Of a stretch of 64,000 nt of DNA, positions 54,385 through 64,000 are shown in pieces. Source of the DNA: Mesostigma viride (Eukaryota; Streptophyta; Mesostigmatophyceae; Mesostigmatales; Mesostigmataceae); assembly GCA_009746045.1 (NCBI GenBank), contig RPFO01000156.1, positions 1,987,345 to 2,051,344 of the forward strand. Direction: 5' to 3'. How positions within the stretch are numbered: the stretch's first letter is position 1; each line of letters starts with the position of its first letter. A program made the position numbers and the translations under genes. The notes under the pieces are model-generated. The model made no database searches. It was not told where the DNA came from and saw only the letters and a program-made list of their open reading frames with translations.

Positions 54385-54716
54385 TGCCCTGAGATTTTAA
54401 GCGCCTGAGAAAATGCCCTGATATTTTCAGCGCCTGAGAAAATGCCCTGAGATTTTCAGCCTGAGAAAAAAAAATCTCAGTGTCCACGTAAAATCTCAGT
54501 TTCCACTTAGCCCTGAGATTTCCTGAGATTTCCTGAGAAAAAGCCAATTTTCTCAGGCCAATCTCAGGAAATCTCAGGTCACTTTCTCAGGAAATCTCAG
54601 GAAAATCTCAGGAAATCTCAGGAAATCTCAGGAAATCTCAGGAAATCTCAGGAAATCTCAGTTTTTTTCTCAGGAAATCTCAGGAAATCTCAGGAAATCT
54701 CAGTTTTCTCAGTAGC
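54385..54716. repeat. Right subterminal CTCAGGAAAT repeats
   Basis: Includes a nearly regular run of about ten GGAAATCTCA units (54560-54715) next to the right terminal repeat at 54717-54728. Confidence 0.9.
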
Positions 54717-55531
54717 GAGTTCCTAGTGCATGTGCCGTGCTTAGGTTGCCCGAATTCTGCACACATACGCGGGCAATGATGCATCATAGACACAACAAGG
54801 ACACAAGCATTGCACAACAGCAGTGAGAAAGCAGATCACACATACCTATCGAGAAGGGAGGCTTGGGTTGTTTCGCTGGCGCTGGCGACACCACGCGTAG
54901 TCATTGGCCCATTTGCCCTTGCCCTTGGCCAGCAAGCCCAGCCTGAATTGCCTGAATGAGGGTGTCAATGACGCCCTCTGCTCATCAGTCAGGGTGTCAT
55001 CGTGGGTGGCGTATACAGCTTGGGTGCTGGCAGCGGGGGTAGCTTGTTGTGCATTAGCGTTTGCCGCCTGTGGGGCAGCATGGTGGGCAGCTTGTTGTGC
55101 AATAGTGTTTGCCGCCTGTGTGGCAGCACGGGTGGCTGGCCTAGCCTGGCGGTTGCTGCCCTCACCGCTCTCACGGAATGGCTGCCTCTCAACAAACCAA
55201 TAGTTCTCGTGCACAGGCATGTCCTTGAAATGCCTTAGGGCAGATTGCACGAGCGTAGGTGGGATGGTGGGCACGTATGCAGTGGGTTTGTTAACCTCCA
55301 GAGCACGTGCAGCAGTCAGGCGCCGAAGGAATGCACCCATGGCAATTGGGTTTTCCCTGCCACCCACCTTGTTGGCCACAAGGTCAGCCATGTCATGATC
55401 CCTTGCCATGAGCACAATGCCCACGTTGTTGAGGACACACCAACTAAAACGAAGCAAAAGCTTCGTAACCCCTTGCCCTGACTGCGTCCAAATCAGCTTC
55501 ATTGGCGGCATGACTGCAGCAAGGCTGCCAG

Positions 55532-57520
55532 TAAATGTAGCACATATCCCTGACGAAAATGGCTGACGGCGGTATGGCTGACGGCGGAGTTCAGATCTTT
55601 TGCGTCTGAGCCCCAAATTCGGTCAGACCACTTGCATTCGATGCGCCTTTCTAAGACGCACTTGCCAGTATAAACGGTTACGGCTGCCACGCAGTATAGA
55701 CAAAGTTACGCACGTGACCAGCTATGACGACTACCAAAGCAAAACGAGGGCTGGAAAAGGAGCTGGCACAGCTTCCCAGCGCCCAGCCCAACCCTCTCGC
55801 CCTCGCCATTGTTCAGCCGCCAGGCTTACCCGCCAAACCCTCGCCAAGCGCCTCGCCTGAGCCCAAGAAACCATGCCACGATCGCCACAAATGGAGCAAA
55901 TTCTTGCCCGGCGACGGAATGTTCTCCCTCCTCGAGTGGCAGCAGCTGTCGCCGCAGGAAGTCGTCGAAGTTCTCCAGTTCCTCACACAGGAGCGGAAGC
56001 TCTTTGTGACCTGGAGAGGGGGGGCGGCTATCGACTACCGCGACACGTCCTGGCTCTACACCTGTGCCGAATCCCGCCAACGCCAGTTTATCTTGACCAG
56101 CTACTACCAGCACAGCTTCGGCGACATCCACAGAGAACTTTGGAACGCACTCAACGCCCCAGCCCCCGCACAGCCGGCAGCCCCATCGGCTTCCTCCCTC
56201 TGCAAGGATGACATCCGCGCAGTGCTGGAGGAGCACGTGACCGGCTGGCCGCTGGCCGAGAAGATGACCTCGCTGAACACCACGCTCAACACGGTCGAGG
56301 CCCGGGTCTCCAACGTGGAAACCAAGGTCGTCCACAAGCTACAACCACAGTTCACGGCGCTACACACCGCGGCGCAGGCTTCGGAAACGCATGCTGCACT
56401 TGTCTCTCGCCTTAACCAGGTGGAAGGCAAGTGCGGCGTGCTCATGAAGAAGCTTGAGGCCATCACCGCCCACACCGAGGCCCTGGCCACACAGGTCCCA
56501 AAGCTAGCGGAGCAGACGGCCACCATTGCCTCCCAGCCACCCCGGCAGGATGCTGGTGACCTCCCGCTCTCCTACGCGGACCTGCTGCGGACAGCGACCG
56601 CCTCCACCACCGACGCCATCGCCACGAAGCTCCAGGAGCTGGAGGACCACCGCCAGGCCCAGCAACGGGAGGTCACCGATCGCGCTCGCCGCGAGTGCCG
56701 AGTGGTGCTACGTCGCTTCCCCCAGAAGCCAGGTGAGACGTCAACCTCCCTTGCTGACGAGATCAAGAACCAGCTTCTTACCCTCATGGGCCTGGTCGGT
56801 GAGGTAGAACTGCGTGGGTGCCACCGCCTTCCCCACTCACGGGACAAGGCGGCCACCCCACCAGTCCTGCTCACCTTCCTCTCCCCTGAGGATAAGCAGC
56901 GGTTCCTCTCTCGTCGCAAGCGGTTGCACGACCTCACCTGGACGCTGGATGACGACCTAACCCCCGCTCAGCAACAGCAGCGACGCGACCTGTGGCCGGA
57001 ATACCTCCGCCATAAGCAGGACCCCCAGAAGCCCAAGGTGTACTGGAGGGGCGGGGACCTGATGATCAACCACAAGATGTGGACGCCCCCAGCGGGCTAC
57101 TAGAATAGCAATAGCCCTAGCTTGTAACCATTGGAGTCACTGTCGCTAAGGCAGCCATGCCTAGAATGTTTGCCTAGCTGTGCCAACACACCTAGTCACG
57201 TGCCGCCAACGCACGGTACACAACCAGCCATAGCCTTAGCCTAGTTCTAGTACAGCCATGCTACGCCCTGGCTATGTTCAGATTACTTGCCCACGCTCCT
57301 TGCTATGATATGCTCACATGGGTCTTATTGCACCCACAGTTTGCCGGATCGTTAGCCTGTCCTTTTAGCTAGCCGCGCCCGATTGCAGCTGTGGCATGCC
57401 TTTGGCATGAAGGAGACTGGGGGTCTCTGCCCTTTCTCCTGTAGTGCACACACAGGGATTAAAAGCACTTCGGTGCTCCGTGACTCCCCAACGGGAGCAC
57501 GAGTTTAATTAATTAATTAA
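55532..57520 (+). mobile_element. ORF1-only LINE-derived retroposon (HAL1-like)
   Basis: 1,989 bp, flanked by the duplication GGCTGCCAG (55523-55531 and 57521-57529). It ends in a short TTAA repeat tail (TTTAATTAATTAATTAA) and contains one complete ORF1 with ~190 bp before and ~415 bp after. There is no endonuclease/RT ORF2. The empty site is preserved in the left copy of element X (near 42650). The overall plan matches mammalian 'half-L1' elements, mobilised in trans by a full LINE (inference). Confidence 0.85.
55724..57103 (+). CDS. L1-type ORF1 protein
   Basis: 459 residues from ATG 55724 (MTTTKAKRGLEKEL). Pro/Ala-rich N-terminus; a folded region (FSLLEWQQLSPQEVVEVL, YRDTSWLYTCAE); a coiled coil around 180-265 (MTSLNTTLNTVEARVSN, ALVSRLNQVEGKCG, LATQVPKLAEQTATIA). 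An RRM-like domain follows (CRVVLRRFPQKPGET, LLTLMGLVGEVELRGCHRL, PPVLLTFLSPEDKQRFLSR), and then the ORF1 C-terminal domain (DDDLTPAQQQQRRDLWPEYL, KVYWRGGDLMIN). That order is diagnostic of L1-clade ORF1 RNA-binding chaperones. The frame is intact. An N-terminal paralogue lies at 59277-58511. Confidence 0.85.
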   Translation: MTTTKAKRGLEKELAQLPSAQPNPLALAIVQPPGLPAKPSPSASPEPKKPCHDRHKWSKFLPGDGMFSLLEWQQLSPQEVVEVLQFLTQERKLFVTWRGGAAIDYRDTSWLYTCAESRQRQFILTSYYQHSFGDIHRELWNALNAPAPAQPAAPSASSLCKDDIRAVLEEHVTGWPLAEKMTSLNTTLNTVEARVSNVETKVVHKLQPQFTALHTAAQASETHAALVSRLNQVEGKCGVLMKKLEAITAHTEALATQVPKLAEQTATIASQPPRQDAGDLPLSYADLLRTATASTTDAIATKLQELEDHRQAQQREVTDRARRECRVVLRRFPQKPGETSTSLADEIKNQLLTLMGLVGEVELRGCHRLPHSRDKAATPPVLLTFLSPEDKQRFLSRRKRLHDLTWTLDDDLTPAQQQQRRDLWPEYLRHKQDPQKPKVYWRGGDLMINHKMWTPPAGY

Positions 57521-58510
57521 GGCTGCCAGCCGACAGCAGTTTATTCCCACCCCAGCACGGCCCCTCCCTCACATCCGGCCGGGTGCAAAATCTGCTTGAT
57601 ATCGCTTGTCTCTAGAATAAGCCGCACAGCCCTGATGCGAGCAAACGGCTCGCCATCATACTGTCGCTCACTGATGCTGACGCGCTTTCCGTAAGATGAA
57701 AACATGACTGAAAAGAGAGACTCGGGGAAAGGGGATACGGTGAAATACTTGTCTGCAACCGGTCGGGGTTTCAATAGCGAATAAATTCGCCCCTGAATGT
57801 GCACATACCACTCCGTCACGTCGACAACGGTCTTGCATCGCATGTCCGTGTCGCAGACGCGGCAGCAAAAATTGCTGGCGGCATTGACGTGCTCGCCGCA
57901 GTTAATGCATGTGCGGAGGTCCGTTTTAGCCCCTGACGCCATGGCGTCTTTGCTGCCAAGAACGCCTGCAAAAGACACGATATTGGGCACGAAAGCAATT
58001 AAAAACGAATTACGGGTCTGTGACGCCTGGCCCAGCCTTGAAATTGGTTAAAAAATCGCGACAGCTCGGTTAAAGAAAACTGAAGCGGTAATGAAAAAAG
58101 TGCTTCGGTCAAGGCCTTTAAAACTAAAAAATGCGTCGATTAGTGTGAAAAACCAGATGTTAGGGCGTCGACTTTCATCGGGAAAATTTTTTGCTGCAAG
58201 TAGGTGGGGTCGAGAAAAAATCGGCGACGAAACAGGCACCCACCTGTGAATGTCAGACGCCAAAATGCCGAAGAATCCCGCAGAATTGGTGGCGAAAAAA
58301 AATAATGGCAACTAAGACAACATCGTAGGAGCATACACTAAAATTTCCAGTCTCGATACTGCATTTTTATTCGCTCACGATGGCCTGCCAGGCCGCCATG
58401 CCTGTCGGTGGAAATTCGGTCTCGGTCGTGCACGCACACACCAAAAATCGCATTTCCCGCCACTTTTTGGGTCCTTCTTACGAGGCTGCATTTTGGCGGG
58501 GCTCGGACCG

Positions 58511-59405
58511 GTGTTCTGCAGGACCTCGATAGTGATGGCATTGTCCTTAAGACGCTGGTCGATGTCGCGGAGCTGGGCGGTGATGGATTCGGTGGAGGCG
58601 GAAGGGGGGGGGGGGGGTGGAGGCGAGGAGGGCGGCGGGGGCGGTGGGGATGGTGGGGAGCTCAGCAGCCAGCGTGCGACCCACAGCTGCAACATCTGCA
58701 GCTAGGTGCGTCACGTGCTGTGAGATGGCTGCGTGGAGGTGAGGGTGAGGAGGGTGACTTCGGTCAAAGGGACAGGTTGCCAGAGGTCTGCGGAGCAGCG
58801 TTGAAGGATGGAAAAGAGGGCGCCAAGCTGAAGGCGCGGGCGCGACCAGCCAGACAGGTCAACTGCGCGGAGCTGAAACTTCCCGTCAGACTGGCTGCGG
58901 AAGCAGCTGTGGCGTTGGAGGCGCTGGCACAGGTCAAGAAGGGAGGCATACGACCCATAAAACAGGAGCTCCAGTATCCGGATGGGTGGCCTGTCGAAAT
59001 AGCCGGGTCTGTTGGCGTCGAAGGTGGAAAATAACTCGTCAACGTCAAAGTCGTACTCAGACCAGCTAGGTTCGGTTGATCGGCTGCGTTTGGGCTCGGG
59101 CGAGGCTGAAGGCGAGGCAGGAAGCCCGGGAGGGTGCTGGGCGACCACCAGTGCGCGACTAGTGTCGCCGCTGCCTGCCGGACCTGAGGGCGAAGCTGCA
59201 GCCGGAGCTGCAGACGTATTTTCATTGCCGAGCGCAGCCGCCAGGCTGCGTTGCGTCGAGGAGCGTTTGCTCATCATATATTGCGTAATAGCTTCGGAAA
59301 ATTATATCAGCATGTGCGTCTTAGAAAGCCGAAGTGATTGTGATATTCACAGCTGAATTCGGTGCTCAAACGTGAAAGTTATGAGCTCCGCCGTCAGCCA
59401 TGGCT
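58511..59405 (-). pseudogene. Second LINE ORF1 fragment (5' part)
   Basis: Minus-strand paralogue of the ORF1 above. ATG at 59277 or 59274 is followed by QHPPGLPASPSASPEPK (compare QPPGLPAKPSPSASPEPK) and the same folded region. The 5' leaders also match (TTCTAAGACGCAC and TGGCTGACGGCGG). The frame stops at 58711, but a second frame continues into the coiled coil (TAQLRDIDQRLKDNAITIEV) up to 58510, where element X begins abruptly. A run of about 12 Cs (58606-58617) lies near the frame change. Truncated and probably dead. Confidence 0.75.
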
Positions 59406-59486
59406 ACCTCGTGGCTCGTGGCTAAGGAGGATATAGACGTCTCTGGGCTATGTGCTACATATACTCCCAACGGAGTTATGTTCCTA

Positions 59487-59487
59487 A

Positions 59488-59538
<51 letters not shown>

Positions 59539-59540
59539 AT
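59487..59540. repeat. (AAAT)n microsatellite
   Basis: About 13 units of AAAT/ATAA immediately before the Gypsy LTR. It could be an old retroposon tail in which the LTR element landed. Confidence 0.95.
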
Positions 59541-60244
59541 TGTAACAACCAAATGTTACATCCAAAGTTTTCCTACTGTTGATCTTATTATGAGTTCTTT
59601 AGGACAATTAATTGGGAAGTTAGGAGGCTTCGACGTCTGACGGATATTGGGCCTGCTGAGATCTGTAGAATTTATTGTTCTACCCTCATTGGTCGTGGCC
59701 TGATCCACGTAGGGTACTTTGCATGGTTTTGTTCAGTCAGTCATAGATTCTCTTTAATACCGTTGTACCTGGTGGATCTGGTTCCAGGTCATGGAGATTC
59801 CGTATGTGCTGGCTTTGTGTTGTGTTGAGGATTTGGAAGCTAAGATCTTATCTTGAGTGATTCTCACTTTTGATTGGTCCTTCCGGGTTAGGGCTGAGCC
59901 GACTCTGCGTGCACGATGACTTTTATCCTGTTTGTGGCGGCTGTGCATGTGTGCGTGTAAGAAAGCTAAAGCTATGGTGTAATTCAAGGGTTTCCTTGTT
60001 TCATCAATCAAACAACCCTTCGCTAAAAGTCAACTATAACTTCAACAGATAGTCGACTTGGATATAACATTGTCTGTTGTGTCTAACAAGGGTGGGGACT
60101 CATTCCCTTAACTGTTGAAGATCCATCTTCATTGCTTCTCTGGACGTGAAGTTATCTGTCGCGACTCCAACCCAGGTATAAAGATCTTTTCACATCAATG
60201 TTGAAACTGAGGCTGTTGCAAACACAACATTTTTAGTCGTTACA
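59541..60244 (+). repeat. Probable 5' LTR of the Gypsy element
   Basis: 704 bp starting TGTAAC and ending GTTACA, a short inverted repeat, and directly followed by a primer-binding site. The second LTR lies beyond the window, so the ends need checking. Confidence 0.75.
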
Positions 60245-60245
60245 T

Positions 60246-60257
60246 TGGTATCGGAGG
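60246..60257 (+). promoter_or_regulatory. Primer-binding site, initiator-Met tRNA type
   Basis: TGGTATCGGAGG matches 10 of 12 bases of the usual complement to the 3' end of initiator methionine tRNA (TGGTATCAGAGC) and starts two bases after the LTR. Confidence 0.75.
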
Positions 60258-60466
60258 TTTCTACCTAGGTGTTGGTTGTCTTGATAGTATTAGTTCACGG
60301 TTAACAATGGAATTCTTGCCCGACCCAGAGAGGGTACGTTATGCTGTGTGTTCGGACAGTTTTTAGAGTGTGACTCATCCTTATGTGACAGTCTTGCTCT
60401 GAGAGCTGCTTTGAGCTCACAAGTCTCTAACGTTTCCCCAGTCCGGCATGCGCGACCCATGGAGTG

Positions 60467-62213
60467 ATGAGTAACCCGGAGACACAACCACCGTTATCAA
60501 GTAAGAGAGTTGAAGATGCAACCACATCTTTAGCAGCTCAACGGACGACCGGTGATGAAAGGGTTTCATCATCTACTCCCAGACGTCAACTATTTGGAGA
60601 TACCACCTTAATGTCTGCTTCCCGCAGATATTCGCTGTCGGTCGGCCCAAAGTTCTCCATCTTGCCCCTCGGTGTGCAACCAGGCGAGCCCTCCCTGCGT
60701 GGCACTGGTAGAGGTGGACCACGGTTTCCAACGTGGAGGACACGCGTTCGCCAGCACCCGAATACGGTTCGGCTATTCGTTTTGGCTACAACACGGTGCC
60801 GGGGCGAGACGGCACTCGGCTAGCGGCTGACGAGCTGACAGCGGAGAAAATTCGATTACAACATGAACGTGAGGAAGCTGCGAGAGCTAGAAGTGTGGCG
60901 GAAGCGCTGGAGAAGAGTGTGGGTAGGACTATTGCGCGTGTGCAGCAACTTGAGTCGCAAGGGCAGGCGGGCGATGGAGAGTCTGTTTTCGTGGATCAAC
61001 CGTCTCCAACACTGGGTATACGAAGGGTATATGCGGTTGACGCTCCTTTTGTTGATGAAGGGACAGATGCACAGGGGCATGAGCCTCCACGGCTCTCGGT
61101 GGCTGCGACAATGCCGGAGAGTCAGAATGCACCACACGCCCCAGTGATGGAGCTCACGTCTTTGTATCCTCGTACTGTTCCTTTTCCCAAGGTGGAGTCG
61201 GTAGACAAGCTATCGCTGACCAACCTTACCCATCGCAGCTTCGACCATTTCTCCACCAAGTTTCAGGATGTCTTCGCTATCCACTTCGCCAACTACGGGC
61301 CCAAGGCAGAGGAACGTCTCACGATGGACATCCAGAAGAGAATGGTTAGGCAGCGGATGAGCGACAGTGCCAGCGACCGTTTTGATGAGTTTTTGCGTTC
61401 TGTGGCTGGACGTGCGTGTACCGACCTCCCCTCTCTCCTATTGGGCTTTCGCCGGTTTCTGTTACCCCAGGATCAGCTTCGCATGGATCGGGACGCACTG
61501 GCTAACTGTACGCAGGCTGGTTTGACGCTGCCACAGTTCGTGGAGCAATTCACCAACCTTAGAGCCAAGATTCCCCAATGCTCTGACGCAGAGGCGCTTC
61601 ACAGACTACTGCATGGCATGGCTCCACACGTGCGACTGGATGTGGACAAGCACTTCTCCCAGTTCGACTACGTGGACTGGCAATGGGACAAGGTGTTGTC
61701 TTATGTGCTCACCCTCTGTCGTGTGCCTGCTTTTTCTGTCAAGTGGGAGCCTGTGGCCACGCCAGTGCCACCCATCAAGAAGTCCCTGAACCAGCTGGAT
61801 GACCTCCTGGGGGAGCTCAATGCCTTGGATCCCACCCAGGGTAACTGTTTTATCTGCAACCAGCCAGGTCACTTTGCACGGGACTGCCCTAGACGGGACC
61901 AGTTTCCCCCTGCCACGAGAGGACCTTTTGGCGCCCTGCCATCTCCCAGGCCACCCAGCCTTCCTCCTGGCGTTCCTGCTGGCGATCACCGGATGCAGCC
62001 AGGGTTCCAGCCCAACTTCCAGCCCTCTGGGAGGTTCCAGTCCCGCGCTCGGCCCTTCAGCAGACAGGATAAGCGTAGGATGGTGAACGCTCTCATGCAG
62101 CTGCTGGCAGATGAGGAGGATGGGGGGACGAGGATGAGCCTCCAGCACCACCTGAGCAGCTTCCACCATCAGGCAGTGGAGCACTCCCAGACCCACCTGA
62201 GTCAAAAAACTAG
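60467..62213 (+). CDS. gag: Gypsy Gag with CCHC knuckle (frame-broken)
   Basis: Structural precursor. ATG 60467 (MSNPETQPPLSSKR) opens a frame that shifts by one base near 60725-60733 into the main frame (VEDTRSPAPEYG). The main frame carries a coiled stretch (KIRLQHEREEAARARSV), the Gag capsid region (HRSFDHFSTKFQDVFAIHF, LTLPQFVEQFTNLRAKIP) and a knuckle (CFICNQPGHFARDC). After a run of six Gs (about 62129-62134) the natural reading moves one base and ends ...PDPPESKN with TAG at 62211-62213, directly after an A AAA AAC heptamer. In the unshifted frame the ORF ends at 62253. Both breaks are one-base losses. Confidence 0.75.
62204..62210 (+). promoter_or_regulatory. Candidate -1 ribosomal frameshift site A AAA AAC
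   Basis: The canonical slippery heptamer lies in the correct phase (TCA AAA AAC TAG), with the gag stop as the next codon. Slipping back one base reads CTA GTT GGG and stays open through the region before protease. I did not model a downstream pseudoknot. Confidence 0.7.
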
Positions 62214-64000
62214 TTGGGTCCCCAGGTCATCCTTCTGTCATGGCCAGGTCTGACCTGCCTGCTGTTGACGTTAGGCCAGTGAACACTGTGGGTGCTTCTG
62301 ACCCTGCTGTCCCTGTGGGTCCTCCTGTACCAGGTCACTTACTCAAGTTTCAGGCTAGGCTCCTCAACGTGCCAGTCCCTTGGCTCAGCCAGCTTGCTTG
62401 TTTATGATTGATTCTGGTGCTGGCAGTAATTATATTGCTGCATCCTTGGTGCAGGAGTTGAAGTTGCCTGTGTTGGCCCACCCCACACCTGTCATGGTGC
62501 AGTATTCTGATGGCAGGAGAAGCTGCTCACCTGGCTATGTGCAGCTCATCTTCCAAGTTTGTTCATCCCAGACTTTGGAAGTGACAGCAGATGTCATTCC
62601 CCTCACGGCAGCAGATGTGATTTTGGGGATCCCATGGTTGTCTGACACCAATCCTGCTATTTCTTGGCCTGACAGGGTGGTCCAGTTCAAGGATGGGACA
62701 GTGTGGGATGCTACCTGTGTGTTGCCAGGGGGGAGAAGAACAGCCACTGAGTGCTGTTCCACACAGACAGCTGTCAATGATGGCAAGGGAGGGGAAGCAG
62801 GTGCGAAAGGGGTGGATCAAGAGCCGACTTTGGAGGAGAAACGGGCTGCCCTACTGAAGCATGTGTGGTCTGCCAAGCATACTCTGTCTTATTTGGCCAC
62901 CTATCCAGTGGAACACATCTTTTTCCTGCATTTGGTGCCTAATGAACCTGAGTCTGCTAGTGGTCATTCTGTCAATGCTGTCAGTTCTACTGTCACCACT
63001 GAGCAACAACAGCAGCATGATGCCTTGTTGGACAGGTATGGAGCCATCTTTGAGGACAAGATGCCCCAGTATCCTCCTGAGGGACCCATCACACATGTCA
63101 TCAAGTTGGTAGAGGGTGCTCGTCCTCCTTTTGTGCCTATGTACAGGATGGGCCCTGCAGAGATGGCAGAGCTGAAGACCATACTTATTGGCCTGTTGGA
63201 GGCTGGTCTGATCCTCCCAGCTAACAGTCCTTTCAGTTCTGGGTGTTTGCTTGTACCCAAGCATGATGGGGGGTGGAGGTTGTGCATTGACCTGAGGGGA
63301 CTGAACAAGGTGACTGTCAAGTCCAGGTACCCTCTGCCCAGAATTGATGAGTTGCTGGAGAGGACTGCAGGAGCTGCCTTCTTTACCAAGTTTGACCTCA
63401 GGCATGCTTTCTGGCAGATCAGGGTGGCTACTGAGGACATCCCCAAGACGGCCTTTTCTACTCCATGGGGACAGTTCCAGTGGACAGTAATGCCCATGGG
63501 TGCCTCTAACAGTCCTGCCACTATGCAGATGTTTGTCAATGCCATCTTTGGCCACCTGACTGGAAATGCCCTGCCCCAGATCTCACCTGACCTTCGCAAC
63601 CCCAGGTTCAAGGACATTGCCCACTTGTGTGACACTACCAGGGTGGTCTTCAGGACTTGTGTGGTCGTCTACCTGGACGACATTCTGGTACACTCTCGTA
63701 CCTTCAGGGAGCATCTGGAGAACGTGGAGGAGGTCCTTAAGGTGATCCATCAGTATCATCTGTCGGTGAAGAGGTCCAAGGTGGAGTGGGGCCAAGAGGT
63801 GAAGTTTCTGGGCTACCAGCTGAGCGCTGCAGGTATGACTCCTGAGGCCAGCAAGGTCTCTGCTGTTTTGGAGTGGCCTGTGTTGAAGTCAGCTCATGAT
63901 GTCAGATCCTTTCTGGGCCTGGTGGGCTGGTACCGACGGTTCATCCCTGACATGGCGGCCATCTCTGGTCCCCTGTTAGCCCTGCTCAAGAAGGATGTTC
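62210..64000 (+). CDS. pol: Gypsy Pol: protease and RT, incomplete at window end
   Basis: From the frameshift site the frame runs to about 62400 (DLPAVDVRPVNTVGASDPAV). A one-base shift near 62395-62403 then leads into the protease-RT frame. Protease: MIDSGAGSNYIA (D at 62410) and ADVILGIPWL. RT: a helical lead-in (MAELKTILIGLLEAGLI), WRLCIDLRGLNKVT, FDLRHAFWQI (D at 63394), MPMGASNSPATMQ and YLDD (63670-63681), then VKFLGYQLSAAGM and VRSFLGLVGWYRRFI. About 35 extra residues sit between FVNAIFGHLT and the YLDD strand. RNase H and integrase must lie beyond 64000. Confidence 0.88.

Larger units (their letters stand above)
54846..57942 (-). pseudogene. Element X zinc-ribbon protein, right copy, split by LINE
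   Basis: Counterpart of 42242-43336. The first part runs from ATG 57942 to 57521 and the second from 55531 to 54846. The break falls in the codons for Gly-Ser-Leu, where the ORF1-only LINE entered with a 9-bp duplication. Near 57585 a small difference (CCGGCCGG against CCGGATG) also shifts the frame. Confidence 0.8.
59541..64000 (+). mobile_element. Gypsy-type LTR retrotransposon, 5' part
   Basis: 5' LTR, primer-binding site, gag with a zinc knuckle, -1 frameshift signal, protease and RT. The element runs off the window, so RNase H, integrase and the 3' LTR are not visible, and the LTR boundary rests on structure only. At least three one-base frame breaks occur in gag and early pol. Confidence 0.9.

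Overview
This window reads as nuclear DNA of a eukaryote. It has no bacterial-type operons, and it carries LTR and tyrosine-recombinase retrotransposons, LINE-derived sequence, CACTA-type DNA transposons with GT..AG introns, microsatellites and satellite arrays. Tyrosine-recombinase retrotransposons with split direct repeats are known from green algae such as Volvox, and tnp2-type CACTA elements are common in the green lineage. A green alga is therefore a reasonable guess, but nothing here proves the host species. I found no convincing housekeeping gene. Nearly everything recognisable is a mobile element or a remnant of one, often nested.

Layout. 1-5200: hexamer microsatellites, a 0.6-kb foldback palindrome and an unrecognised, probably spliced gene (about 2319-5144) ending in an acidic tail. 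5566-6145: degenerate 170-bp tandem repeat. 8354-12900 and 19467-19770: decayed minus-strand retroelement-like ORFs, split by a full-length Copia-type element (12901-19466) with identical-length 500-bp LTRs and a 5-bp target duplication. 21398-22020: a decayed second Copia fragment. 22438-25053: MITE-like pieces and GGGTAAA-type subterminal repeats. 25054-30522: a tyrosine-recombinase (Ngaro/PAT/Kangaroo-like) retrotransposon inserted in the intron of a CACTA transposase gene. 30523-40590: two inverted CACTA copies (2.46-kb arms) around a spacer holding a 176/179-bp satellite. 40711-58510: a second inverted pair, of an unfamiliar three-gene element ('element X'). Its right copy was later hit by a 5.7-kb CACTA-ended element and by an ORF1-only LINE. 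58511-59405: a second LINE ORF1 fragment. 59541-64000: the 5' part of a Gypsy element that runs off the window.

How the parts work together. The Copia element appears to make Gag-Pol through a leaky UGA followed by CUAG, and its protease lies between integrase and reverse transcriptase instead of before integrase. The Gypsy element has a canonical A AAA AAC slippery site at its gag stop. The CACTA element has a divergent pair of genes, a tnp2 transposase and a Lys/Ser/Asp-rich partner, separated by a 470-bp promoter region with a perfect 16-bp-arm hairpin. The nesting gives relative ages: CACTA copies before the tyrosine-recombinase element, and element X before both the CACTA-ended element and the LINE. 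Several ORFs are broken by one-base losses, most of them in homopolymer runs. That may be real decay or consensus error in the assembly.
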